From Massariosphaeria phaeospora (taxonomy: Eukaryota > Ascomycota > Dothideomycetes > Pleosporales): 64,000 nucleotides of DNA. The stretch is from positions 372,001 to 436,000 of the forward strand of contig JAADJZ010000006.1 in NCBI GenBank assembly GCA_011032825.1, written 5' to 3'. A program made the position numbers and the translations under genes. The notes beneath the pieces were generated by a model, which was not told the DNA's origin, ran no database searches, and saw nothing but the letters and a program-made list of their open reading frames with translations. This document shows, in pieces, positions 33,726 through 44,195 of the stretch. Position 1 is the stretch's first letter. Every line of letters begins with the position of its first letter.

Positions 33726-35291
33726 ATGGCTTCGAAACGTCCCGCTCCAGATGCCTCCGACAACCTTCCACCGTCGAAGCATGTGCGGCCCGTGCCTTAT
33801 CCGCCCGGCCAAAGCCCGATTGACATGTTGCCCCAGGAACTGGTGGACATGATCTTTCCCCATCTCGACGACGTCAAAGATATCGCAAATCTGAGAATGG
33901 TTGCAAAGAAGTTCGCCAGAGATTCCCGGCATCAGATCTTCGAGTCTATCACGATTGTACCCATAGAGTGGAACCTTGACGAGCTTCTGGAAGTGGCTAA
34001 CAACACCGTCTACGACGATGAGACCGTTGAGACCTCCTCGATGGTCAAGCACATAGTACTCGAGGATGTTGTCTCGAGGCGCCCGACTGCCTTACGATAC
34101 CCCTCTAGCGAAGATCGTGACCTGTATCAGTGCTTCTACAACGACTTCACCAAAGACATGTATTTGGGCGCAAAATGGTCGCATGCCATCGAGGCCGTTG
34201 AAAATTTGGATAACCTTGAGACCCTTGAGTACTACTGGGGTTTCAAGGAGGGCCCGCCCGAATTTCGTCCAAAGTGCGGACCTGAATGGCTCTACCATAG
34301 ACCCTACCGAGTGGAGCCTCCTCGCGCCGCCCAGAAGGAGTACTACAAACGCATGTGGAACAACCGGAGGACTGCAGAAGTGTTTGAGGCCACCCAATGG
34401 GACACGGCCGCCCGATGGGCTCCAGCTGTTTCTCCATGGGATAGAATGAACCCAGCACTGCGTACCGCTGGAAGGCTCGTGTTCGAGCAGTTTTTGCGAG
34501 CTGCTTTGTCAAACTCCAACCGCAAGAAACCGCTGAATCTCAAGATCACTGCTGGTGGAAACTCGGCGCTTGACTGGTTCGCTGCCAGGACGGGTGACGC
34601 AACTGACAGTGGATTAGGTTCCTTAGAGCTGCGGTATATTGCAGAAAATGCATGGACCCGGAATGCCTTTGACCCCGATTGGCGCCTGCTCACGAACCGC
34701 GCGCTGGGAGACGTGAATCAGTTCACGAGTGTGCGGAGTTTGACTCTGGCGGGCAAGGACATCTTTGTGAGGGGCTATCTCAACCTTCAATCTATGATAT
34801 CCGAGTCCGACAACGTCTCCGTTCCAGGCCTCGAGGTTCTGCATTTAGAGAACGTGAGACTTGGTAAAGACACCGTGAAGTTTCTCTTGAGCCTCGCTGT
34901 CGACTTGACAATGAAGAACATCCTCTGGCCCCGCCGAGCTTCGTCGCCCAGTGGCGTAAAACCTATGCTGAAAAGCGCAAAGGTTTCTGGGGCCATGGTG
35001 GATGTGGCTGACCACAGTCCATTTTCCAATACTGGAATCTTCTGGTTTGTAGGGACCCAGCATCAGTCACAGCAGTTCAATGACTTCTACAAAGATCGTA
35101 TAAAACCAGCGAGCCCGGACGCAAACCCAATCCCCTATGTTAGCCCAGATGTCATGGAACGATGGATTCTGCGAGGCGGCGATCTGCCTTTCCGATATGA
35201 GAATCGCTGGGGTAGGCTGGGCTTGTTCTTCCGTCCTCGAGACGTACCCAACTATGCCAGCTACACAGACAGAGACAATGATAGTCAGTAA
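33726..35291 (+). CDS. F-box domain protein
   Basis: The 521 aa intronless frame starts at the ATG at 33726, chosen over upstream in-frame codons because the preceding 56 codons lack coding character. Residues 1-30 are Pro/Lys-rich. An F-box follows at about 34-75: PIDMLPQELVDMIFPHLDDV, then LRMVAKKFARDS. The remainder is typical of large fungal F-box proteins, with no WD40 and only weak leucine-repeat-like segments (about 380-440, SVRSLTLAGKDIF, VPGLEVLHLENVRLG). F-box proteins recruit substrates to SCF ubiquitin ligases through Skp1; the target here is unknown. The family call rests on the F-box alone. Confidence 0.85.
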   Translation: MASKRPAPDASDNLPPSKHVRPVPYPPGQSPIDMLPQELVDMIFPHLDDVKDIANLRMVAKKFARDSRHQIFESITIVPIEWNLDELLEVANNTVYDDETVETSSMVKHIVLEDVVSRRPTALRYPSSEDRDLYQCFYNDFTKDMYLGAKWSHAIEAVENLDNLETLEYYWGFKEGPPEFRPKCGPEWLYHRPYRVEPPRAAQKEYYKRMWNNRRTAEVFEATQWDTAARWAPAVSPWDRMNPALRTAGRLVFEQFLRAALSNSNRKKPLNLKITAGGNSALDWFAARTGDATDSGLGSLELRYIAENAWTRNAFDPDWRLLTNRALGDVNQFTSVRSLTLAGKDIFVRGYLNLQSMISESDNVSVPGLEVLHLENVRLGKDTVKFLLSLAVDLTMKNILWPRRASSPSGVKPMLKSAKVSGAMVDVADHSPFSNTGIFWFVGTQHQSQQFNDFYKDRIKPASPDANPIPYVSPDVMERWILRGGDLPFRYENRWGRLGLFFRPRDVPNYASYTDRDNDSQ

Positions 35292-35952
35292 GAAACTACA
35301 CTAAGCTCGGGTCGAGTACTGGCTGACTGCTCTAACTGTTGGCTAGGCAGATAAGGAGGCACAACGGCTAGAGTGAGTTAGAATCTAACAATGTAAATAC
35401 TGGCGTACACTTAGACAATAATTATACAACTGGAATGAATTTTAATGATTATCAATTTGACACTTTTCGTGCATAGAAACTAGTGCTTACTCAGAACGTT
35501 CATGTGAGTGCGTAGCAGACTGCCCAGATATTAGAATATGAATTAGGAGGCGGTAAAAATACAGAGGACTCTAACAATCATCTTTTCCGTTTGATACTAT
35601 TCTACCGCTGGCTTAGGAGTATGAATTGAAATGGCACGGAGGCACGGAGGCACGGGGGCACAGCTGAGTTCAGAATCCGGCTAGACCAAGATGGCATGCC
35701 GCATGACGTCATCCGTTCCCGTCTCGCAACCCCACCACGGCCCACCACCCCTCTTCGTACCATGGCAGGATTCAGCTCTGTGATGCCGCCCGCGAGCCAC
35801 ATATATCATGGCTGCTATGCAGGCTCCCGTCGGTGGGGTGCCGTCGACTCTGCCTCCTCGCTGACACCTCTGACACCGCCTACGCGTCCTATCAATCCAC
35901 CCACAGCGAGACTGCGCGCCGCCCGAACCATAGTCCGCATCACCTAGCCACG
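35292..35952. other. Intergenic; short GGCACGGA minisatellite
   Basis: An 8 bp unit (GGCACGGA) occurs about three and a half times at 35633-35663. The CT/CA-rich sequence at 35860-35950 looks like the promoter/5' leader of the next gene. Confidence 0.5.
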
Positions 35953-37337
35953 ATGGCTCTCCAATACATAGCCAACAGCAACGGCTGGCTCAGCTTCAAC
36001 CACAGTACACCGCTGCTCTATGTCACCGCCGAGGACGAGGAATTTGACGTCGAGACGCTGCGCGCATGGCGAGAAGAGGGGTTTGTCGTGAAATACATAC
36101 CGATGGGCAAGGGTGGGAAGACTTACGTAAACACCCTACACCACCTGGGCGACGGGATGAGCATAGGAGAACGGTATGCGATCGTAGGTATTTGGCCTTC
36201 TCCTAGATTCCTTTGCGCGGGTGCTACTTGGTGCGCATCCTCGGTCACACGCGCATCGTGAATTTCCAGTACAACATTGGCTAACATGCTGGGTGGGACA
36301 GCCTTCGGTGACGCCGCATCGATTTGTCTAGAAGTTTACTCGGAGCCCAAGACTTCTACGTCGAAGCTCTGCTCGCTAATCGCATACTATCCTTCTTCGA
36401 TACCTGATCCCAAGCAGCGCTTCTCCGCCTCTTTCCGCGTGCTGGTACATCTGGCGCAGGGCACCGACGCCTCAGAAGAATCTACGGTTGGCGTTTCTCG
36501 CCGCCCTGAAGTCCTTGGGATACAGGCCAAACGAAGGACAGTGCAGAAGCGGATAACACGAGGAATAGGCGCAGGAGGTCTGCAGAGCAAGATCGAGTAT
36601 CCCGTCTTCACGTACGACGGGGTTGATGCGGGATTTGCGGAACACGATTTGGACGAATACGATTCTGTGGCCGATGCTTTGGCCTGGAGCCGTAGCCTCT
36701 CCATAGTAAGGAGAGGATTCGGGGCGGAGGTTGATTTAGAGCGCGTATGGGAAGAAAACGAAGAACGTGAGCATCGCTCAAGGGTGTAGATGATCGTATT
36801 TGCTAACGTCGTGCAGAGAAATTTCACGGGAAGCATGTCGACAAACTGATAGATACATTCGCATCAAATCCTACACCGTTCGTGAATTATACACCAACAA
36901 TGACCGGCGCACTCGGCCAGAAAGACTTGAAGAGATTCTACAAAGACTACTTCCTCTCCACCGCGCCCCCATCCTTCCACATGCGGTTGATCTCGCGCAC
37001 GACAGGCGTTGACCGCATTGTAGACGAGCTCTACATCCAGTTCAAGCATACGACCCAGATGCCTTGGATACTGCCCGGCATCCCGCCCACGAACAAGAAA
37101 GTCGAGATTGTGATAGTATCGATCGTCGCAATGAGGGGCGGTAAGATCTGGCATGAGCGAGTATACTGGGATCAAGCGAGTGTGTTATTTCAAGTCGGCC
37201 TACTGGATCCAGAGGAGGTGCCCGAGGAGTTGAAGAAAGAGGGACTTGAGATGTTGCCTGTGGCGGGGAGCGAAGCAGCGAGAAAGATTATGGATGTCGA
37301 GAGTGAGGATACGAATGATATGATTGATGATTGGTAG
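35953..37337 (+). CDS. Two-domain protein: dienelactone-hydrolase-like N-terminus and SnoaL/NTF2-like C-terminus
   Basis: The model is join(35953..36187, 36302..36766, 36817..37337), 406 aa. The introns are 114 bp (GTAG/GTATTT...GGACAG) and 50 bp (GAAC/GTGAGC...GTGCAG, with a CTAAC branch); both joins restore the frame (YAIV-AFGDAAS and EE-QKFHGKH). The first 240 residues resemble the degenerate alpha/beta-hydrolase half seen in fungal proteins annotated as dienelactone hydrolase (ERYAIVAFGDAASICLE, LCSLIAYYPSSIPDP), but I see no GxSxG or GxCxG nucleophile motif, so catalysis is doubtful. The last 150 residues (PFVNYTPTMTGALGQKDLKR, then RVYWDQASVLFQVGLLDP) read as an NTF2-like/SnoaL-like cone fold. 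Substrate and pathway are unknown. The structure is confident, the function is not. Confidence 0.8.
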
Positions 37338-38137
37338 ATGGTTCACGGGATTAACTTATACCTAGGTATAAATTGGAATTCATTCGGTACCTTTCGATAT
37401 GGAAGATTGGATCGAAGGTAGGTGAAATGTTCTATATTAGTTGAACTACACTACAATCTAAACACGACAGAGGGTTGGCGCAGCGAATGCTCTCTGCGGC
37501 CGAATAATCATTCACTTGTAAAATCGCTACTTACTCCCGATCACTTACCACGCAACGATTGCGTTGACTACCTTAGGTACTTTGCCAACATCTATGGACG
37601 CATTAATCCAGCCTACATGGTATGAAAGGATTTAGCCGTCCAGAGCGGTTCGGAGCATACTGTCAATCCGCAATCCTGCCTTATGGAGCCCGCAACATTT
37701 GGCCCCCGAAAGCCGAAAGGGGTGCTTTGACAGTTTACTAGTGTTGTTGGATATGCTTAATAGACCAATATGAGTCGCACTCCTTACCTAAACAATCTTA
37801 GCGCGCAGATGTTTACTCGCACGCATCCGTACGAGAGAGGTCCCATATCTACATATATGTATAGTTTTGGCACGCCGAATCTAGATACCAACATTCACGT
37901 GGTTACCCCGAACCTATTAATCTTAACTACTGGATGCATAGCTACCGATCGTGTAGGAAAAACGACACCCGAATCGCCGGCATATCCGATCACCAGGGTC
38001 CCTAGTGAACTGCAAATTGCCTACGCCGCACAACAACAAAACTGGGAACCCACCAGTTTTGACTCTACACTCGCCTCCAGCAAACGTCTACATTACTGCC
38101 TCTCGAAATTCCAGAGGCAACCATCACGACCACGAAC
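37338..38137. other. Intergenic; no gene seen
   Basis: AT-richer spacer containing the P450 upstream region. Short frames at 37422-37625 and 37770-38141 show no motif. Confidence 0.5.
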
Positions 38138-39927
38138 ATGACGCTCGCTACGATTGTGCTTACGCTCTTAGCTCTACCTGCAGCCTTCATTGTTTGGTCC
38201 GCTCGGTCTCTGGTCAGCAACCAGGCCAAAGCTGAGCAAGCAGGATTCCCAATCTTGGTACGATGGGTTACGCCAACGAATCCGCTCTGGATGATATTCG
38301 GATCAACGATCGTCCGAAAATGTCGCGCTCTCAACATCGGCACCGAGAATTTCTGGACCTACTACGTCTTCGGTTGGGAAGCGAACCAAAGGCATCTTGC
38401 GCACCAGAAATACGGCGAAGTGTTCATGCTGGTCACACCGGGCGGCAACTGGCTCTGCGTTAACGATGCGGAAGTCATCTATGATGTTTTGCGGCGCCGC
38501 ACGGAATTCACACGTAACCTTGTACAGTTCGATGTATTGAACGTGTATGGAACGAATCTTTCGACGACAGAGGGGGTGGATTGGCAGAAGCACCGCAAAG
38601 TCACTGCAGTCACCTTTACCGAGAAGAACAACGAGTTGGTTTGGAAACAATCGCTTGCGCAGGCGAAGGGTATGCTTGAGTACTGGACCGAAAGAGCTCC
38701 CCAGCCTCTTCGAACCATCGGCGAAGACACGAAAGTGTTCACTTTGAACGTTTTGGCTGCTGCACTATTCGACAAAATGTACCCTTTTGAAGGCGCATCT
38801 GAGCCCAAGGCCTCGCATGTGAAAGATGACTCTTACACGTACCGAGATTCGCTCAACAGGATTCTGAAGAACATTATACCCCTCTTCATCTTCGGTGGCC
38901 CTGGGTTGCAAGCGTGGTGGACACCAAAATCCTGGAAACAAGCCGGCGAAGCAGTGACGATCTTTCGAACCTATGTCACCGGTCTCATCGCTGAGGAGAG
39001 AAGTCTTATGGCTCGAGGAATTCAAGATAACCGGAATCTCGTAGCCACGCTAGTCCGAGCTTGTGAGAAGGAGGAGCAGGAGATCAATGCCATTCCTCTC
39101 GCAAAGAGGCAGGGTTCTGACAGAAAGATGACACTTACTGAACAGGAAATCATCAGCAACTTGTTCGTATTTGCGTTTGCTGGAAACGACACTACCGCCA
39201 TCGTCATGACTCACATTGTGGTTGATATGACTGCGCATCCCGAGATCCAGGAGTGGATTGCAGAGGAGATCCATCACTATCTTCCGAGTGCCAATACTTC
39301 TGAGTGGGCTTTTGACACTTACCCCAAGCTGAAACGATGTCTCGCAGTCGTCGTAAGTAGCAAACCGAAACGCCACACTATGCTCCTCGACTCCTATTAA
39401 CAAACCCTTAGATGGAATCCCTTCGGCTCAACCACCCCCTCGGCCAACTCGCCAAAACCACCGAAAACCGCTCCCCAACCATCACAATAGCTTCCAAAGC
39501 CTACACGCTCCCACCCGACACCTCCGTGCACCTAAGCCTGTCAGCACTGCACACGCACTCGCGCTACTGGGGTGCCGACTCCATGACCTGGAATCCCAAA
39601 CGCTTCATCTCCTACTCCGCTAACGCGCCCAAGACCATCGAAAACGAGGTTCTCGCGGCAGATACGTCCGAGCACTACTTGGCGTGGGCCTGGGGACAGC
39701 GTGTGTGTCCGGGGAAGAAGTTTTCGCAGGTCGAGCTTGTGGCTACGCTCGCGACGCTGTTTTACAAACACACTGTGCAGCCGGAGTTGAGAGAGGGGGA
39801 GACGCTGGAGCAGGCGAGGAAGCGGGTTTACCAGGCTGGGTTGGATATTGAACATGAGGGCAAGATTTTGCATGAGATGAGGGAGCCGGAGAGTACATGT
39901 CTCGTCTGGAAGGAAAGGAAGGGTTGA
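38138..39927 (+). CDS. Cytochrome P450 monooxygenase
   Basis: The model is join(38138..39352, 39412..39927), 576 aa, with one 59 bp intron (GTC/GTAAGT...CTTAG) immediately before the ExxR exon. An N-terminal membrane anchor (TIVLTLLALPAAFIVW, residues 5-20) places it in the ER. Motifs in order: C-helix WQKHR (149-153), I-helix oxygen-binding AGNDTT (348-353), K-helix ESLR (407-410) and a haem-binding loop WAWGQRVCPG with the ligand Cys at 504. The canonical Phe of the haem loop is Trp here. It should carry out NADPH-dependent hydroxylation with P450 reductase; the substrate cannot be inferred. No polyketide, peptide or terpene synthase neighbours it, so it does not look like part of a biosynthetic cluster. 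Confidence 0.93.
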
Positions 39928-40152
39928 AAATGCTACCGTTGATTCGATATTTAAAGTTTTTCCATGTCGTAAGTATCTAGTGACTTTTTCTAGTGGATCC
40001 GCACGCTTCTAGGGTGAATCAATCTAGAGCCATTCGAGTAATGTCTGTCCCGCACAAGCATGTGACTTTATATGCACCCGAGCAAACCAATCACGGCTAA
40101 TCACATTTACACTTGGCAAGTTTTTCTATCGCACGAAATCCTCAAACTTTGC

Positions 40153-40919
40153 CTATCTGGGAAATTCCGAGATGTTCTGAACGGCAAATAACACACACGT
40201 ATCCTGCACCTCCATCGGATTATCTGGATTCTCCCATGAGATTTTGGCTTTAGCCAACGCAACCATGACATCTCCAATATACTCCGAATTCCCTTTTTTC
40301 GCCAGCTCTTCGAAGCCATGAACACGAAACTTGCAGACTGCAATATCAACCGCGAACTTCCTAGCCGGGCTCCCTTCTACAGAGAGATGGTAGATTAAGT
40401 TGCCCATCTGCATGCAGTACCCAATACTTTTCATCAGTTCGAGGGCAACATCAACACAAGCGTCCTTGAAATCGCTGTCTTGAATGAAGTCGGCTAGTTC
40501 GTAGCAGGCCTTCCAACGCCACCATTCGGTACTATTGCGTTTGAGGATCTTGCCTGTCGCATCATCTTTGACCACTCTATCATCGCCGTCGCGTGTGAGG
40601 AAGAATTGTCCTGTGTAGAGCCATTTCACGTAGACCGTGAAGATTTCGGGAATCACACTGGGCAGAGAGATCGCTTTTTGTTCATTTTCTTTCCAGCCGT
40701 CCTTGAGAGCGGAATCGAAGAAGAAGGAGCTTGACCGAAGAAGCGACTCATGAATTGTGAATAGCTGTTCTGGCTTGCCGACACGCACTGTGATGACGGA
40801 GGTGCTGAAACTGAGCCACATTAGTCAGATCTAGATGAGAGAGCCGCGCACCGTACTTACCAAGGTCCATCTTCTGCCGAACGGCGCAACTTTTTCGCTG
40901 GTGGTGGCTTCGTGCTCAT
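40153..40919 (-). CDS. BTB/POZ domain protein, copy 1
   Basis: The model is complement(join(40153..40810, 40861..40919)), 238 aa. The first exon (ATG at 40919) encodes MSTKPPPAKKLRRSAEDGP, joined by a 50 bp intron (GTAAGT...CTCAG with a CTAAT branch). An acceptor six bases further in (TTTCAG) is equally possible and would remove two residues. The second exon carries a BTB fold: VITVRVG, FTIHESLLRSSSFFFDSAL, FTVYVKWLYTGQFF, CYELADFIQDSDFKDACVD. These are protein-interaction domains, often Cul3 adaptors in other eukaryotes, but the many short fungal BTB proteins are uncharacterised. It is a clear paralogue of the gene at 42022-42796, on the same strand. Confidence 0.85.
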
Positions 40920-42021
40920 CGATGCTGGTCGAGGCGAGGATGAGGTGCGGTGGAGGTACTGTTTGTTTGAGTCTACAAAAGGTTTTTGAGCTAGCATGCG
41001 GTGTCACCCTGAGCTCCAATCGAACTCCTTAAATTTGTTTGTTTGATCCCCACTCTCGCCTGAGCTTCGGAGAATTTTCGCGTAAAGCTCAAACTTTCAG
41101 CGAGAGAAAGTTTTCGCAAAGCTCAGCGAGGGCGCCTCATTCCAAGCTTCCCATCGATCGCTTCCCCCCTGTCCGCTGAAATCCACTGCAAATACCAGGG
41201 GTGATCAGGATTCTGGTCAGAAGCTTGCGTCGTCAACTTGAGTGGTAGAGCCGTAGTCGTGCTGAAGATAGCGGCGCCAAAAATAATGACAAGTCAATCT
41301 TCAAGCCTCAGGCTAGATGCATGAGCGCGCTCCGATCAGGAAGTTCCGAGAACTCTCTGAACAACGACATGCTCTCGGGATTATGCTATCGTGGGGAACA
41401 CAACGGAGGTAGTCGGCCCAATTCAGTACACTTACGGCAAGTTTATTGAAACAAGTGATATCACGTAAACCACCATTCAGATACTGAAAACCGATGAGAT
41501 CATAGTAGAAGCAAAATAGAAAGTGCCACTTTTCTAGAACTGTGCAAATTCCAGTCTTTCTGCCTGTTATCTCCTTCTGTTCCTTAGTATTCCGAGCAGA
41601 CCAACTATCTTTACGGGAAATGGAAAGCCTGAGAAGAAGCCGGCCGGTATCGATCGCCTTACAATCTGGACGGAATGTTGAAACGAGTTTTGAGGGCTCG
41701 CGAATAGTAAAGCTATACTAGGAAACTTTTGCGAGATCTGCTAAAAAAACCTATATGCACCAGAGCACCGCCTGTGTATCCTGCCCGTACTACCCGATAT
41801 GTGGGTGTGAAGTGAACCGTCGCATGCATCAAGTGGACCGTAAAAACAAGAGCAGTCTCCGGTAGGCAATGTGCTTTTATGATATGGATTTGCATCTCTA
41901 ATAAATATGAATGCAGGACCAAGCGGCAGGGTTCGTACGGGTGAGTCTGTAGCTTGTCAATCTTCGGTCACGGATGCTGGCTCCGCTGATACTCACATGA
42001 AGTTGCGGATACTCTAGACAA
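40920..42021. other. Spacer between BTB paralogues; inverted/direct repeat near 41.1 kb
   Basis: An 8 bp inverted repeat with a 7 nt loop (AAACTTTC 41091-41098, GAAAGTTT 41106-41113) sits within two direct copies of a TTTTCGC-AAAGCTCA motif (41071-41091 and 41105-41124), about 170-200 bp upstream of BTB copy 1. No gene is visible. Confidence 0.5.
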
Positions 42022-42796
42022 TCACCTGCTCTTTTCGCTGTAGCAGGGCTTACCTTGCAGAGTATGTTCATGATACTCACACGGAGTCAGCGAAGCAAAG
42101 AAGACTTTGCTAGTCTTATTGTCTTGGCCACCAGTTCTCATTGATTGAGCAACCGCCGCCAGTAGGTCGAGTAGAAACTCCGAAGGATCCTTCTCGCGGT
42201 GGATGGGACTAAAACTCTTTAAGTCCCAGGTATGAAGCGCAGTGTCGACGGCAAATTTTCGGTGAGGTGATTTGGCCAACGAACGCGGATAGATCATTTG
42301 GCCAAGGCCAATGAAAGAAACGTCGTCTGAGGCCATTTTTTCAGCGCATGCGTCCACGACAGCATCCTTGAAGTCCAGGTCTTGGAGGAAGTCTCCTAGG
42401 GCATAGCACTCCATAATTTTGGTGAATTCAGTATCCATCATGACACCGTTCTGGTTTCTTCCGCCACGATCATTTTCTTCCATGATATGAATCCGCCCTG
42501 TATAGAGCCATTTCACGTATGCCTCGAAGGCTTGGGGTTTAGATCCGGCTAATTCGACGGTCCCAGTTGAACCCTCTTTCCAATCGGTGCTAAGAGCTTT
42601 CTGGAAGAAGTCTGAGCTAGAACGGAGATGGGCCTCATGGAGATAGAACTCCTCCTTTTTCTTTCCTTCACCCACGGTGACGAGAATGGGCTTGGACTTC
42701 AATCTGCGCCCTATTAGTGTCGCAAACTCAGATCCTAGATCACACTTACGAGGGACCGCCATCTTTAGCATAGCGGAGCTTCTTCGGGGCACTCAT
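42022..42796 (-). CDS. BTB/POZ domain protein, copy 2
   Basis: The model is complement(join(42022..42703, 42750..42796)), 242 aa. Exon 1 (ATG at 42796) encodes MSAPKKLRYAKDGGP, joined by a 46 bp intron (GTAAGT, branch CTAAT, acceptor GCGCAG). The BTB core reads ILVTVG, FYLHEAHLRSSSDFFQKAL, FEAYVKWLYTGRIH, CYALGDFLQDLDFKDAVVD. N-terminal KKLR and the intron position match copy 1, so the two arose by tandem duplication, though their sequences have diverged substantially. The 3' end is less sure: a possible donor GTGAGT follows SLTP near 42080, so the last 20 residues could be replaced by another exon. Function is unknown. Confidence 0.82.
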
Positions 42797-43314
42797 GTCA
42801 GACTTGTTATCGTGATTGGCAGCGCTGGGGCGCTTCTTTGTGTGTTCAGTACTCACGTTTGGTTGCTGTCGTCGGAGGTTTGGAGTATTGGATAGAAGAG
42901 AGTCGCGGACGGGGCAGCGTCGCACTTTATATAGTCGCAAGCTAGGTCGCAAGTCGAGCATAGTCGAGTTGAAGGCGACGAGGTGAAGGCAGAGGAGGTC
43001 AAGGTAGTTGGGGTGAAGGTACGTGAGGTGAAGCTAGGTGAGGCCTAGGCAACCGAAGTAGGACAATCGAGGTAAAGGCAACCTACGTAAAGCTGCGACG
43101 TCAACTTGTCACATGAGTCTTAAGTTCCAACAGAGTTGTTTTGGAGGGCCACTATCGAAGTATCCGCCCAAAGTGCGCAAAGCCATGGCTTTGTTTGTAG
43201 ATTTGTAACGCCTGTCAATGCATATAAACCACCGTGCCCAGTCATATACGGTACTACTAGTTAAGCGCTGCGTCCGAAAGCTGGTACTTTTAGTGCTAGC
43301 CCAGCTGTTAGGAT
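42797..43314. other. Upstream region of BTB copy 2 with GGTGAAGG-type repeats
   Basis: Between about 42970 and 43080 the plus strand repeats GAGGTGAAGGC-like units at least five times with small variations (GAGGTGAAGG, GAGGTCAAGG, GGGGTGAAGG, GAGGTGAAGC). It lies about 180-280 bp upstream of the BTB copy 2 start, so it may be promoter sequence. Confidence 0.5.
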
Positions 43315-43943
43315 TTATCTCTGTGATGGTATATCAGGGCTAGGTAGTCCAACATTCAAGAAGGCAGTACTCACCTGCGTCACATTGCGGGCCAGCTTCT
43401 TATCCGATCTTATCCCCCCTCCTGGCAGCTTCCAATTGTTGACACCCCACCACCATCTCCGTATCCTCGCGCCGACACCCGCCCCGCTGAAGCTGGCTGA
43501 CTGGTTCATGTGTTTCCAGCCGTGCTGGAGCAGCGCATAGACGACGCCTTGTGCGAAGGCCATGAGAACCTGGAAGGATGAGCGTCTATACTGACTGATA
43601 AGCTGCACCAGCATGTTCTTACCTGATCCTGGAACGTGATCCAGAGCACGGCTGGCCAGCCCTGCGCTTTCTCGATGCTCTTGAGATAGCTTTGTTCAAA
43701 CCGCAGATCGGGCAGCGGAGGCATAGCGCTGCGCCGCGGAGCTGGATTCAACACGCTGATCGGTATCTCATCCTCGGCGACATCTGACAAGTCATCGGGA
43801 TCGGGGTGTGAGTCAAGGTCGACGGGCTGCTTCTCGGAGGCAGCTGTGGAGGGATTCAGGTCGTGTCTCGGCGACGGATTCCAGTTGATGTGGGCGGACT
43901 GGATCGTTGACGCGATCTCCAAGGGGGCATCTGAGAAGGACAT
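43315..43943 (-). CDS. DUF1770 (Atg43-like) family protein
   Basis: The model is complement(join(43315..43320, 43375..43569, 43623..43943)), 173 aa; the start is the ATG at 43943. Intron 1 is 53 bp (CAG/GTAAGA...TTCCAG). Intron 2 (54 bp, GTGAGT...CACAG) leaves a last exon of only two codons; because it is in frame, retention would give a 191 aa protein instead. After an acidic low-complexity N-terminus (about 1-75) comes the family block: MPPLPDLRFEQSYLKSIEKA, VLWITFQDQVLMAFAQGVVY and a Trp-rich end (RRWWWGVNNWKLP). From memory this family includes fission-yeast Atg43, a mitochondrial outer-membrane mitophagy receptor; assignment of that role here is inference. The start lies 252 bp from the divergent calcineurin B start, so they may share a promoter. 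Confidence 0.8.
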
Positions 43944-44195
43944 GTTGGGAAATGCCGGCGTGCAGTTCGCGTGGGCTTTGCGACTGCCGACGCGATGAGG
44001 GCGACGAGGGCGACGACGTGTGCCTCAGTACTAAGCTTGGCATCGATGCAGCGGCGCGGAAGAACCACCCGGCTCTCTACCTAACGCGGGCGCCGGCCTA
44101 CCACGCAGAGGCGCAACAAGCCCACGACGTCTGACACCAGCACCCTCGACGACCACCAGGCTCTACACAGATATTTACGAGACCGCGCCGGCACC
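43944..44195. promoter_or_regulatory. Shared intergenic region of divergent DUF1770 and calcineurin B genes
   Basis: These 252 bp separate two head-to-head starts, so promoter elements of both genes must lie here or in their leaders. No TATA box is evident; the sequence is GC-rich. Confidence 0.5.
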
